Shown: positions 54,851 through 63,384 of the stretch, piece by piece
Numbering within the stretch: position 1 is the first letter of the stretch
Layout: each line of letters opens with the position of its first letter
Source: SKZT01 sp964478625
GTDB taxonomy: Bacteria > Desulfobacterota > Desulfobacteria > Desulfobacterales > SKZT01
Length of the DNA stretch: 64,000 nucleotides
Assembly: GCA_964478625.1 (NCBI GenBank)
Contig: CAYZJH010000002.1
Location: 62,001-126,000 of the forward strand
Direction: 5' to 3'
Notes under the pieces: model-generated
Told to the model about the DNA's origin: nothing
What the model saw: the letters and a program-made list of their open reading frames with translations, nothing else
Database searches by the model: none
Made by a program: the position numbers and the translations under genes

Positions 54851-56017
54851 ATGATTATCGGTGTCGCCAGGGAAATTTGCCCTGATGATCGCCGGGTCGC
54901 TATGGTGCCAATGACGGTGCCTTCATTGACCAAAGCAGGTCATCAAATTTTGATCGAGCAAAACGCCGGCTTACCATCAGGTTATCGCGATGAAGAATAT
55001 CTTAAGGCCGGAGCCAGGATCGAACAGAACCGCTCACGGCTTTTCGAGCAATCCGAGGTGCTTTTCATGGTGCGGGGTCCCGGAGCCGATCCATTGGCCT
55101 GTACTGAGGATATGGCCCTTTTACGACCTCACCATGTTCTGATAGCATTTCTCAACCCGCTAATGTTTCCACAATCCGCGCGACACCTGGCAGCTACCGG
55201 GGTAACAGCATTTGCTTTGGATCTGATCCCACGTATTTTTCGCGCTCAGAGCATGGATGCCTTATCATCCATGGGAAGCCTCGCAGGGTATAAAGCGGTC
55301 CTGATGGCTGCCAATTCGTTGCAAAAAATCTTTCCGCTGATGATCACTGCAGCCGGTTCATTGATGCCGGCAAAAGTATTTGTTATCGGAGCGGGAGTGG
55401 CAGGTTTGCAGGCGTGTGCAACGGCAAAACGCATGGGAGCATTGGTTTCGGCTTACGATGTTCGGCCGGCTGTCAAAGATCAAGTGAAAAGTGTGGGGGC
55501 AGAATTTGTTGAATTTGACTTGGATTCTCATGACGCCGAAGACAGCCGGGGATATGCAAAATCGCAGAGCGAGGAATTCTATCTTAAACAACGCAAAGCA
55601 ATGACAAACATCCTGGCCGAAAATGACGTGGTTATTTGTACGGCCGGGGTACCCGGAAAAAAGGCACCCGTTCTGATTACCGAAGAGATGGTATCCCATA
55701 TGAGATCAGGATCGGTCATTGTGGATATCATGGCGGAGCTAGGGGGAAACTGCGCATTGACACAACCGGGCAAATCCGTCGTAAAGGATGGTGTTATTGT
55801 TATAGGACCAGAGAACATTGCGTCATCGGTTGCATATCATGCCAGTCAGATGCTTGCAAAAAATATATGTACTTTGTTCGACCATTTGGTGGATATGGAC
55901 GGCCGGTTGGTAATCAACCCAAAAGAGGAGATTACATGGAATACTCTTTTGTGCAAGGATGGCAAAGTAACCAACGACCGTGTTTTAGAGCTTTTAACGG
56001 AAATGCCTCAGGTATAA
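54851..56017 (+). CDS. pntAA: NAD(P) transhydrogenase subunit alpha 1 (NAD-binding)
   Basis: This 388-residue soluble subunit resembles alanine dehydrogenase/PntAA: GVAREICPDDRRVAMVP at the start and the NAD site VIGAGVAGLQACATAKRMGA. It carries hydride transfer between NADH and NADP+ in the proton-translocating transhydrogenase. GGAGG lies 12 nt upstream of the ATG. The alpha subunit is split into pntAA and pntAB, as in Rhodospirillum rubrum. Confidence 0.95.
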   Translation: MIIGVAREICPDDRRVAMVPMTVPSLTKAGHQILIEQNAGLPSGYRDEEYLKAGARIEQNRSRLFEQSEVLFMVRGPGADPLACTEDMALLRPHHVLIAFLNPLMFPQSARHLAATGVTAFALDLIPRIFRAQSMDALSSMGSLAGYKAVLMAANSLQKIFPLMITAAGSLMPAKVFVIGAGVAGLQACATAKRMGALVSAYDVRPAVKDQVKSVGAEFVEFDLDSHDAEDSRGYAKSQSEEFYLKQRKAMTNILAENDVVICTAGVPGKKAPVLITEEMVSHMRSGSVIVDIMAELGGNCALTQPGKSVVKDGVIVIGPENIASSVAYHASQMLAKNICTLFDHLVDMDGRLVINPKEEITWNTLLCKDGKVTNDRVLELLTEMPQV

Positions 56018-56047
56018 ATCCTGTAAACAATGGAAAAGGAGTCCGAT

Positions 56048-56326
56048 ATGGATTTTACGCTCCTGTTAACTATTTTTATTTTAGCCCTTTTCGTCGGAGC
56101 CGAAATCATCACAAAGATTCCTCCCACACTGCACACACCTTTAATGAGCGGGACCAACGCCATTAGTGGTATCACCCTGATCGGTGCACTGATTTCAACA
56201 AAAACAGGCAGTCCATCCATAGTGATTGTTTTAGGTGTTATTTCCGTTGTTCTCGCTACAATCAATGTGGTTGGGGGATTTGTTGTGACTCATCGTATGC
56301 TGCTTATGTTCCGCAAAAAGGATTAA
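56048..56326 (+). CDS. pntAB: NAD(P) transhydrogenase subunit alpha 2 (membrane)
   Basis: This 92-residue membrane protein has three helices and the PntA C-terminal signature PPTLHTPLMSGTNAISGIT. ATG 56048 has AAAGGAG 8 nt upstream; an in-frame ATG at 56030 precedes that site. It is 4 nt from pntB. Confidence 0.95.
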   Translation: MDFTLLLTIFILALFVGAEIITKIPPTLHTPLMSGTNAISGITLIGALISTKTGSPSIVIVLGVISVVLATINVVGGFVVTHRMLLMFRKKD

Positions 56327-56329
56327 GGC

Positions 56330-57718
56330 ATGCCCCTGGAAATTGCTCGATTGTTCTACCTGATTGCATCCGTGCTTTTCATCATCGGTCTAAAAGGGCT
56401 GACGCTTCCCAGGACGGCTTCGCACGGAAACATGTATAGCGCCATGGGAATGCTTCTGGCGATCATCACTGTTCTGGTGAGTGAAGCCGGATTTCATTGG
56501 GGATATATTGCTTTCGGCTTGGCATCAGGATCCGTGATCGGTCTGTGGTTAGGCTATAAGACAAAGATGGCTTCGATGCCTCAGTTGGTGGCCCTATTCA
56601 ATGGTTTTGGCGGAGGTGCTTCACTGCTGGTTGCCACAGTGGCCATCGTATCCATGAGTCGGAGTGAAACTCCTCTATTGGCTGTGGGATTATCTTCATT
56701 GGTTGCTGCGGTTGTTTCCATTGTCATCGGTACAGTCACTTTTTCCGGCAGTATACTGGCTTTTGCCAAATTGCAGGGCATTTCCCGTCGTCCATTGTAT
56801 TTCAAGGGATTACAGGTGCTCAACATCCTACTTTTCGGGATAATTCTTTTAGCTGGGTGGCTCCTGGTAATTGATCCGGGACAACTTTTTTGGCTCGTCG
56901 CTCTGATTGCATTATCGTCATTTTTTGGAATAATGCTGGTTTCACCTATCGGTGGAGCGAATATGCCGGTAGTGATTGCCGTGCTCAACTCCTACTCGGG
57001 ACTGGCAGCCAGTGCCACTGGATTTGTTCTGGATAACACCATGCTAATCATTGCAGGATCTCTGGTAGGTGCGTCAGGAATGCTGCTTACCCGTGTGATG
57101 TGTAAGGCAATGAATCGCTCCCTGGTCAATGTTCTTTTAGGCAAACCTTTGCCCAAGGTAACCGGACATGGTGATGACGAAGTTTACACCGGCAAAATCA
57201 AGTCCACATCTGCCGAAGAAGTAGCCATGCTTTTGGAATCCTCTCGACGGGTGGTGATTGTTCCGGGGTTTGGCATGGCGGTTTCTCAAGCACAATTTGC
57301 TGTTCGTGACCTGGCTCAAATGCTTGAAAAACGAAATATTGAAGTACTGTTTGGGATCCATCCGGTTGCCGGACGGATGCCAGGGCATATGAATGTGTTG
57401 CTGGCCGAGGCTGATATCGGATATGATAAACTGAAAGATATGGAAAGTATCAACCCCATCTTTGATCAAACCGATTTAACTCTGGTGATCGGGGCCAACG
57501 ATGTGGTCAATCCGGATGCGCGGCAAAACCCCCATAGCCCGATTGCCGGGATGCCTGTGTTGAATGTGGATCGCTCTAAAACAGTGGTGGTGGTCAAGCG
57601 AAGCCTTAGTCCGGGATTTGCGGGTATACCCAACACACTATTTATCGCAGATAACACCCTGATGCTTTTTGATGATGGAAAAGCTGCCATTAATGCTGTT
57701 GTTGATGCCTTGAAATAA
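56330..57718 (+). CDS. pntB: NAD(P) transhydrogenase subunit beta
   Basis: This 462-residue subunit has about nine N-terminal membrane helices that form the proton path (ASHGNMYSAMGM, GGANMPVVIAVLNSYSGLA) and a C-terminal NADP(H)-binding domain (VPGFGMAVSQAQ, HPVAGRMPGHMNVLLAEA, GANDVVNPDA). With PntAA and PntAB it uses the proton gradient to make NADPH, which the lipid and amino-acid pathways in this window would consume. hgcA begins 33 nt after its stop. Confidence 0.96.
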   Translation: MPLEIARLFYLIASVLFIIGLKGLTLPRTASHGNMYSAMGMLLAIITVLVSEAGFHWGYIAFGLASGSVIGLWLGYKTKMASMPQLVALFNGFGGGASLLVATVAIVSMSRSETPLLAVGLSSLVAAVVSIVIGTVTFSGSILAFAKLQGISRRPLYFKGLQVLNILLFGIILLAGWLLVIDPGQLFWLVALIALSSFFGIMLVSPIGGANMPVVIAVLNSYSGLAASATGFVLDNTMLIIAGSLVGASGMLLTRVMCKAMNRSLVNVLLGKPLPKVTGHGDDEVYTGKIKSTSAEEVAMLLESSRRVVIVPGFGMAVSQAQFAVRDLAQMLEKRNIEVLFGIHPVAGRMPGHMNVLLAEADIGYDKLKDMESINPIFDQTDLTLVIGANDVVNPDARQNPHSPIAGMPVLNVDRSKTVVVVKRSLSPGFAGIPNTLFIADNTLMLFDDGKAAINAVVDALK

Positions 57719-57751
57719 AAATAAAAGGTAAAAACAGGAATTTTGAAAGAA

Positions 57752-59005
57752 ATGTCATTACATAAGGATAACAAGCATCCCGTTTGTAGTGAAATTAACA
57801 GCGATTTGCCTGATTGCAAGAATGTTGATGATTTAAAACCGTTCGCTTTTAATATGCTAAAAGCTTCCGACTGCTGCAATTTTTCTGCAAAATTGCCTTT
57901 GGATCCCAATGAACCGTGTTGCGGACCGCCTGCTGGACCAAGATCAGAACCTTTTGAGAAACCTGGGTATCGGATTTGTAGTTTTGTTGAGCAGTTCAAA
58001 AATACTGCAGCAGGCAATATTCCAATTGTGTCAACGGATCTCGGGATAAAGGATTATCTGGGAGCGTTTCTTGTGAGGGTAGGCATCGGAAGAAACAATT
58101 ATAAGATTGCACCTGGTATTTACGGAGTCGGAAACCCCGGAAATGAATCTCCGGTTCTTGTTACCGCCAATTATAAGCTTACTTTTGATATATTACGAAA
58201 GGAGCTAAAAGGAATAGATGCATGGCTGCTCATTTTGGATTCAAGGGGAATCAATGTATGGTGTGCGGCTGGAAAAGGCACCTTTTCAACAGAGGAGCTG
58301 GTTGAAAAGGTTAAATTCACCCATTTGGAAAAAATTGTAACTCACCATGAGCTGATAGTTCCTCAGCTCGGCGCTACTGGAATTGCAGGGCATCGAGTAA
58401 AAAAAGAGTGCGGCTTTAAGATTGTTTGGGGTCCGGTTAAGGCCGAAGATATTCGATTATTTCTTGAAAGTGGGAAAAAATCCACCGAAACCATGAGACG
58501 TGTCACCTTTACCACGCGTGAAAGAATTGTTCTGATTCCGGTGGAACTTTCCGAATTGGCCAAACCAACCTTTTGGACACTAATTTTGGCTTTTTTCATA
58601 TCCGGAATAGGATCAGATGTTTTTTCGGTTTCAGCGGCGTGGAATCGTGGAATATTGGTGCTTATATCGTATATTGCCGGCGTGTTGGGCGGTGCGGTTT
58701 TGGTGCCGATATTTCTTCCATGGCTTCCGGGAAAAGCTTTTTCAATCAAGGGAACATGGACGGGATGTTTTGCGAGTTTTTTCATGCTTTTTTATTTTTA
58801 TGAACGGATAAATGTGCTGGAAGCCTTTTCAATACTGTTGATCATTATTATTGTTAGCAGTTTTTTTGCTATGAATTTCACAGGAGCAACACCCTTTACT
58901 TCACCGTCAGGGGTTGAAAAGGAAATGCGAAAAGCGATACCGATTCAGGCGTCAGCTCTGCTTATCGCTTTAGCCATGTGGATTGGGGCGGGATTTGTGA
59001 AATGA
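57752..59005 (+). CDS. hgcA: Mercury methylation corrinoid protein HgcA
   Basis: This 417-residue protein has the diagnostic cap-helix motif NVWCAAGK at residues 168-175, with Cys171 expected to ligate cobalt of a corrinoid, and five membrane helices at the C-terminus (about 275-417). An N-terminal CCGPPAGPRSEPFEKPGYRI segment is also typical. HgcA passes a methyl group to Hg(II), giving methylmercury; the domain is related to the corrinoid subunit of CO dehydrogenase/acetyl-CoA synthase. ATG 57752 is favoured over an in-frame TTG 9 nt upstream. Its stop overlaps hgcB (ATGA). Confidence 0.95.
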   Translation: MSLHKDNKHPVCSEINSDLPDCKNVDDLKPFAFNMLKASDCCNFSAKLPLDPNEPCCGPPAGPRSEPFEKPGYRICSFVEQFKNTAAGNIPIVSTDLGIKDYLGAFLVRVGIGRNNYKIAPGIYGVGNPGNESPVLVTANYKLTFDILRKELKGIDAWLLILDSRGINVWCAAGKGTFSTEELVEKVKFTHLEKIVTHHELIVPQLGATGIAGHRVKKECGFKIVWGPVKAEDIRLFLESGKKSTETMRRVTFTTRERIVLIPVELSELAKPTFWTLILAFFISGIGSDVFSVSAAWNRGILVLISYIAGVLGGAVLVPIFLPWLPGKAFSIKGTWTGCFASFFMLFYFYERINVLEAFSILLIIIIVSSFFAMNFTGATPFTSPSGVEKEMRKAIPIQASALLIALAMWIGAGFVK

Positions 59006-59289
59006 AGACATTCAGATATTTATCCGGTGTGGCGACATTAAGCCTTAATATTAGCGTTTGTATTGGCTGTGGAATTTGTACGCAGGTGTGCCCTCATCAG
59101 GTTTTTGAAAATGCAGAGAAAAAAGTGTGTATTGTGGATATGGACGGATGTATGGAATGCGGGGCCTGCGCAAAAAATTGCCCGGTGGAAGCCATAACGG
59201 TCAATCCGGGTGTGGGATGTGCTTCATACATTATTCAGACCTGGATTAAAGCTAAAGGATCAGCAAGCTGCGGCCCATCGTGTTGTTAA
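59002..59289 (+). CDS. hgcB: Mercury methylation ferredoxin HgcB
   Basis: This 95-residue ferredoxin has two 4Fe-4S motifs, CIGCGICTQVCP and the HgcB-typical CMECGACAKNCP. An extra Cys in NPGVGCA and a C-terminal SCGPSCC with paired cysteines are both known HgcB features. It reduces the HgcA corrinoid and may shuttle Hg(II) through the terminal Cys pair. ATG 59002 overlaps the hgcA stop by four bases. Its TAA stop overlaps the stop of the convergent methyltransferase. Confidence 0.95.
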   Translation: MKTFRYLSGVATLSLNISVCIGCGICTQVCPHQVFENAEKKVCIVDMDGCMECGACAKNCPVEAITVNPGVGCASYIIQTWIKAKGSASCGPSCC

Positions 59290-59858
59290 GGTTTTATAGC
59301 CACAAGTGAGGCCATCCATGGCGGTGATTCAGGCTCTTTGGCTTCGGATTCCCGGTAATACCGGACCGTAAGTGACAAAAAGGCATGGAGAAGTTCATTT
59401 TCCCTGAACAGATAATCCCGGCATGAAGGCTGATGGCTTTTTTTACTCACGGATTTATCCGTTAAAGGCTTTTCCATAAAGGATTCAAAAATCAAAACTC
59501 CTCCTGATACGAGGCCTTCTTTGATATAGGGAAAGAGTCTGCGGTTGAGATACCGGATATTGATTATGAGATCATAGCGATTTGGTGCGATGTCGAACTG
59601 GTCAAGGTCTGCGCAAATAAGTCGGATCTTTTGATGTCTGCCTATGATTTTCTTAAGCGCTATGTCTGAAATATCCACAGCATCCACACGGAATCCAAGT
59701 TTTGCCAAATAAATGGCGTTACGTCCTGTACCGCATGCAATGTCCAGGGCTCTCCTTTTTGAGGCCATTGAGCAAAAGTCCATGACGACTCTCGATGGCT
59801 TGTCCATTTCCGGCCGGGCCTGGTGCTTAATGTTCCATTTGGTGCGGTCTTTTTCCAT
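59286..59858 (-). CDS. SAM-dependent methyltransferase (TehB-like)
   Basis: This 190-residue class I methyltransferase has motif I LDIACGTGRNAIYLAKLG, acidic DAVDISDIALKK and YDLIINIRYLNR. It resembles TehB/UbiE-type small-molecule methyltransferases. Its stop codon overlaps that of hgcB on the other strand, leaving no intergenic space. The substrate is unknown. A link with metal or metalloid methylation is tempting because of hgcAB but unproven. Confidence 0.85.
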   Translation of the reverse strand: MEKDRTKWNIKHQARPEMDKPSRVVMDFCSMASKRRALDIACGTGRNAIYLAKLGFRVDAVDISDIALKKIIGRHQKIRLICADLDQFDIAPNRYDLIINIRYLNRRLFPYIKEGLVSGGVLIFESFMEKPLTDKSVSKKSHQPSCRDYLFRENELLHAFLSLTVRYYRESEAKEPESPPWMASLVAIKP

Positions 59859-59867
59859 ATAAAAACT

Positions 59868-60344
59868 TTAGTGGTTTGAATCTGAATGACTATTGTCGTC
59901 CGGAAAAAAATCGAACAGTGATTTTAAGACTTGCAAGGTTCTTTGATTGATATTTAAAGTCTTCAATTCTCCGGAAGAGACCCACCGAACCTCAACGGCA
60001 TCATCACCGGGCACAGGATTTCCGGATAGATAATCGGCGGTGAAATCGATAATTACATAATGAAAACAAACCCGACCACTTGTATCTTTTTCGATGAGGT
60101 CAAAAGTATAAACAGGCTTCTTTGCCAAAATGGTGATGCCGGTTTCTTCCAGGATTTCTCTTTCAGCTGCATGCTGAAGGGTTTCGCCAAGCTCAACACT
60201 TCCACCGGGTATAGCCCAAACACCCTTCGCCGGAGGTTTTGCTCGCTTAACCAGTAAAACTTTATTGTCTTTGAAAACCACCGCACCAACTGCTACTCTG
60301 GGTTGCTCCGGATAATTGCCGGTTATTGTCTTCTGAAAACTCAT
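59868..60344 (-). CDS. Nudix hydrolase (MutT/ADP-ribose pyrophosphatase-like)
   Basis: This 158-residue protein has a complete Nudix box: Gly in GGSVELGE, then REILEETGI, matching GX5EX7REUXEEXGU, preceded by KPPAKGVWAIPGG. It hydrolyses a nucleoside diphosphate linked to another group. No domain identifies the substrate. It lies 9 nt upstream of the methyltransferase gene and 10 nt downstream of the aldo/keto reductase gene, so it belongs to the same minus-strand transcription unit. Confidence 0.9.
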   Translation of the reverse strand: MSFQKTITGNYPEQPRVAVGAVVFKDNKVLLVKRAKPPAKGVWAIPGGSVELGETLQHAAEREILEETGITILAKKPVYTFDLIEKDTSGRVCFHYVIIDFTADYLSGNPVPGDDAVEVRWVSSGELKTLNINQRTLQVLKSLFDFFPDDNSHSDSNH

Positions 60345-60354
60345 TTCCCGAACA

Positions 60355-61575
60355 TTATACCAGTTCCGTGGATGCTTCTTTCATGAGTTGGCCTATGGCC
60401 AGATGTCTCGGACATATTTTTTCAGCTTTGGAGTAATCCATTATGAGAATCCGTTGTCTGATCTCTGAAGGTATTTCATGGAAGAGGTTCACAGCTAGTT
60501 CTTTTTCGCCGTAATTGCGAGCATACATCAGATAGCGCATGACATCGCAAACCGGAATAGATTGTGTTAAAGCGGATTCGCACAAGTGAGCACATCCCGC
60601 GCAATAATCCGATGCGGTTTCATGGTCTAGTTCCTTAAATAATCTGAAATCCGATGTTGTCAGGCTTTCCCATTTCATGGCTGCGGCGGCGTTAGCAGTC
60701 AGAAGGTTCATGCTGGGCATTTGTGAGCAGATATTGGCAATGGCTGGGTTTTCCCAGACGGCCATCAGTTTTGCCTGTTCCGGAGTAAATCCCTTTCGCA
60801 CAAAGCGTCCGGCAATTTTTAATTCCGTTTCAGAATCAGTTTTCACTGGGCCTCCTCCCTGGGTTTTCATTGCCGTCAAGCCGATCCCGGCATCATGGCA
60901 GGCAGCAACCGCTTTTTGCATGGCATCGGAGTGCATGATTCTGAAATTATAGGTCATCATGATTCCATCGATCCAATCCAATTTCGATGCATCCATAAGG
61001 CAATTTTCCATATTGCTGTGAGTGCTGAATCCGAAAAACCGAATTTTTCCCTTTGATTTGGCATCTTCCGCCCAGGCACGTGTTTTATTATCGATTTCAT
61101 CGATTCTTCGAATTCCATGAATGAAAAACAGATCTACATAGGAAGTGTTCATCCGCTCAAGAGAAGTATCGAGCATATTGCTGAGTCCGGACGGATCTCT
61201 TTCCCCTGATTTGGTGACCAGAAAAATCTGACCTCGTGTATCGGGATTGCTTTGAAAAAACCTTCCGATGCCCCTTTCGCTTTGGCCGTAACCATATGAA
61301 TTGGCCGTGTCCCAATGGGTTACTCCCAGTCTCACGGCCTGTTTTAATATAATCTGGTTGGAAGGGATATCGAACATTCCTCCTAAACTTAAAATGGAAA
61401 CATTCACTCCGGTTTTTCCAAACGGTCTGGTGGGGACTCTGGAGGCAGTATTAGCATCTGAAGCTGACAAATTAGAGATACCGCCCACATAGGAAGCAAG
61501 AACGGATCCAATACCTGCGACACCAGCTGTTTTCAAAAAATCTCTGCGAGAAACGCCTTTATATGTATGTTTCAT
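60355..61575 (-). CDS. Tat-exported aldo/keto reductase with C-terminal Cys cluster
   Basis: This 406-residue protein starts with a twin-arginine signal (SRRDFLKTAGVAGIGSVLAS). The AKR barrel has Asp and Tyr in WDTANSYGYGQSERG, Lys in VTKSG and His in FFIHGI. A C-terminal CAGCAHLC segment plus a later Cys (SIPVCDV) recalls the ferredoxin-like tail of AKR proteins that bind Fe-S. Export across the membrane in folded form fits a cofactor-loaded enzyme. It is 12 nt from the polyferredoxin gene. Substrate unknown; NADPH is unlikely to be available in the periplasm. Confidence 0.87.
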   Translation of the reverse strand: MKHTYKGVSRRDFLKTAGVAGIGSVLASYVGGISNLSASDANTASRVPTRPFGKTGVNVSILSLGGMFDIPSNQIILKQAVRLGVTHWDTANSYGYGQSERGIGRFFQSNPDTRGQIFLVTKSGERDPSGLSNMLDTSLERMNTSYVDLFFIHGIRRIDEIDNKTRAWAEDAKSKGKIRFFGFSTHSNMENCLMDASKLDWIDGIMMTYNFRIMHSDAMQKAVAACHDAGIGLTAMKTQGGGPVKTDSETELKIAGRFVRKGFTPEQAKLMAVWENPAIANICSQMPSMNLLTANAAAAMKWESLTTSDFRLFKELDHETASDYCAGCAHLCESALTQSIPVCDVMRYLMYARNYGEKELAVNLFHEIPSEIRQRILIMDYSKAEKICPRHLAIGQLMKEASTELV

Positions 61576-61587
61576 ATCAAGTTCTCC

Positions 61588-63375
61588 TTATCGTGAAAGT
61601 AAAAAAGAATGGTCACCGGTTCGGGATTCATTTTCAGCGGTAATCCTGATGGCCCGTTTCCCTTTGACAGGACATTCGTGCTGACAAATCCCGCATCCGA
61701 TGCATTTTTCAGGATCCACATAAGGCTGTTGAAGCAGGATCATTATATCTGCAAACCCATCAACATCCTGCTCCTTTTCCGGCATTTCAGAACCGATAAA
61801 TTCGATTGAGATTTCTGAATTTCGCGTAACCGGTAACGGCCTTAATTCGGGAAAATCCGAAAATTTTAGAAAATAATCACCCGTGGCAAAACGATCCGGT
61901 TCAAGACGTTTGTTTGTGACCTCAACGATATTTTTTTCGAGGGATCTGATTTTGATGTGATCATGATCCCGGACTGATTGAAAAACTTCTCGTGTAAAGA
62001 TCGCTTTTGGACTTACAGGGCAGTTTTCCTGACATACGATACATGGTAAATCCATGGACCAGGGGAGACATCGTCCATGATCCACAAATGCCATTCCGAT
62101 ACGAATAGGTCCCCGGCTTTCAAAAGGACCTGTTCCCATTCTTTCTTCAAGTGTTATGGGACGAATCGCCGCGGTGGGACATATGTTGCCGCAGGCAATA
62201 CAGTTGTGTTGGCATCCGCTGGAACCAATCCTGAAATTGAGAGAAGGCGTCCAGAGGGCTTCAAAGCCAGATTCTAAACCCGCAGGATGAATGACATTGG
62301 TGGGACAAATACGCATGCATTGTCCGCACTTAATACACCGTTTCAAAAATTCACGCTCGGTTATAGACCCCGGAGGTCTTACCAGATCGGCATTCCAGTT
62401 CAGAGCGGTTATCCCGCTCAAGTTGAGCATGGGCGGAATCAGGGCACCGGATGCAAGTGACAGCACAATACCCCGGCGTGTCAGATCAGGTGATATGATT
62501 TCTCCGGCTTCCGAAGATAAGACCCGGTATGATATCGTATTATGACGGCAATCTTTCAGGCAATTCATGCACAGGACACATTCATTGATACGAATCCGGT
62601 CAGTTGGTGAACAAGCGCCTTCACAGTTTTTTTCACAAATTTCACAGTTGGTGCACTCGGGTTTGTTTTTACCGATCCTGAAAATCGCATACCGGCTCAA
62701 AATGCCGAACAAAGCTCCAAGGGGGCAAATATAACGACAGTAAAATCTGGGTCTTAGAAAATTTAATCCCACTGCAGCCATAAAAATAGTACCGATTACC
62801 AAGGCTCCTTCATAAAAACGAACCGACGCGGAAAGATGAACTGCTGATCCATCAAAAATTGGAATCAATGCCAGATTCACGGAACGGTACAGAAGGGGAA
62901 TGGGGTCCAGAAGGCCGATTTGGAGAGTCCCTGCGATCAGGGGATGTCCCGGGGATAAAATACCTGAAAGATCCATGAATGCCGACACCAAGAAAAAGAA
63001 CAAGAGCAAATATTTAAAAGATTGCCATGGACTGTATCGATTGATACCGATTTTATGTTTCAGTGATCGGTTGTATTTTCCGCAGAATCCTATAAATTGA
63101 TGGATGGCTCCGAAAGGACATACCCAACCGCAAAAAAAACGCCCCAAAATTATCGTTAACAAAACCGTTGCCAGTCCCCATAAAAGACCGGCATATAAGG
63201 TTCCCGTTGCCAAGAGGGTCCCAAGGCCTACCAAGGGATCAAGCTGAATTATCCAATTGACAGGCCATCCCCGGAGCTGCCACCATTTATCACCCAAAGT
63301 GGTTGTGACACAGAACCATAAAAAAAGAACTATAAAAAAAATTTGGCTTATTTTCCGAGCTGTGGTGATTTTCAT
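61588..63375 (-). CDS. Membrane polyferredoxin (NapH/CcoG-like 4Fe-4S protein)
   Basis: This 595-residue protein has an N-terminal membrane part with about five helices and the NapH/NosR-type loop FFCGWVCPFGAIHQ and a second CRYICPLGA. Several 4Fe-4S motifs follow: CTNCEICEKNC, CVLCMNCLKDC, CIKCGQCMRICP, CIACGNICP, CIVCQENCP and CIGCGICQHECP. It should carry electrons between the membrane and periplasmic partners, likely the exported AKR and DUF362 neighbours. A TTTRRG-type segment (LTRRGIVLSLASGAL) inside the chain resembles a Tat motif. Confidence 0.88.
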   Translation of the reverse strand: MKITTARKISQIFFIVLFLWFCVTTTLGDKWWQLRGWPVNWIIQLDPLVGLGTLLATGTLYAGLLWGLATVLLTIILGRFFCGWVCPFGAIHQFIGFCGKYNRSLKHKIGINRYSPWQSFKYLLLFFFLVSAFMDLSGILSPGHPLIAGTLQIGLLDPIPLLYRSVNLALIPIFDGSAVHLSASVRFYEGALVIGTIFMAAVGLNFLRPRFYCRYICPLGALFGILSRYAIFRIGKNKPECTNCEICEKNCEGACSPTDRIRINECVLCMNCLKDCRHNTISYRVLSSEAGEIISPDLTRRGIVLSLASGALIPPMLNLSGITALNWNADLVRPPGSITEREFLKRCIKCGQCMRICPTNVIHPAGLESGFEALWTPSLNFRIGSSGCQHNCIACGNICPTAAIRPITLEERMGTGPFESRGPIRIGMAFVDHGRCLPWSMDLPCIVCQENCPVSPKAIFTREVFQSVRDHDHIKIRSLEKNIVEVTNKRLEPDRFATGDYFLKFSDFPELRPLPVTRNSEISIEFIGSEMPEKEQDVDGFADIMILLQQPYVDPEKCIGCGICQHECPVKGKRAIRITAENESRTGDHSFLLSR

Positions 63376-63384
63376 GGATTAAAA

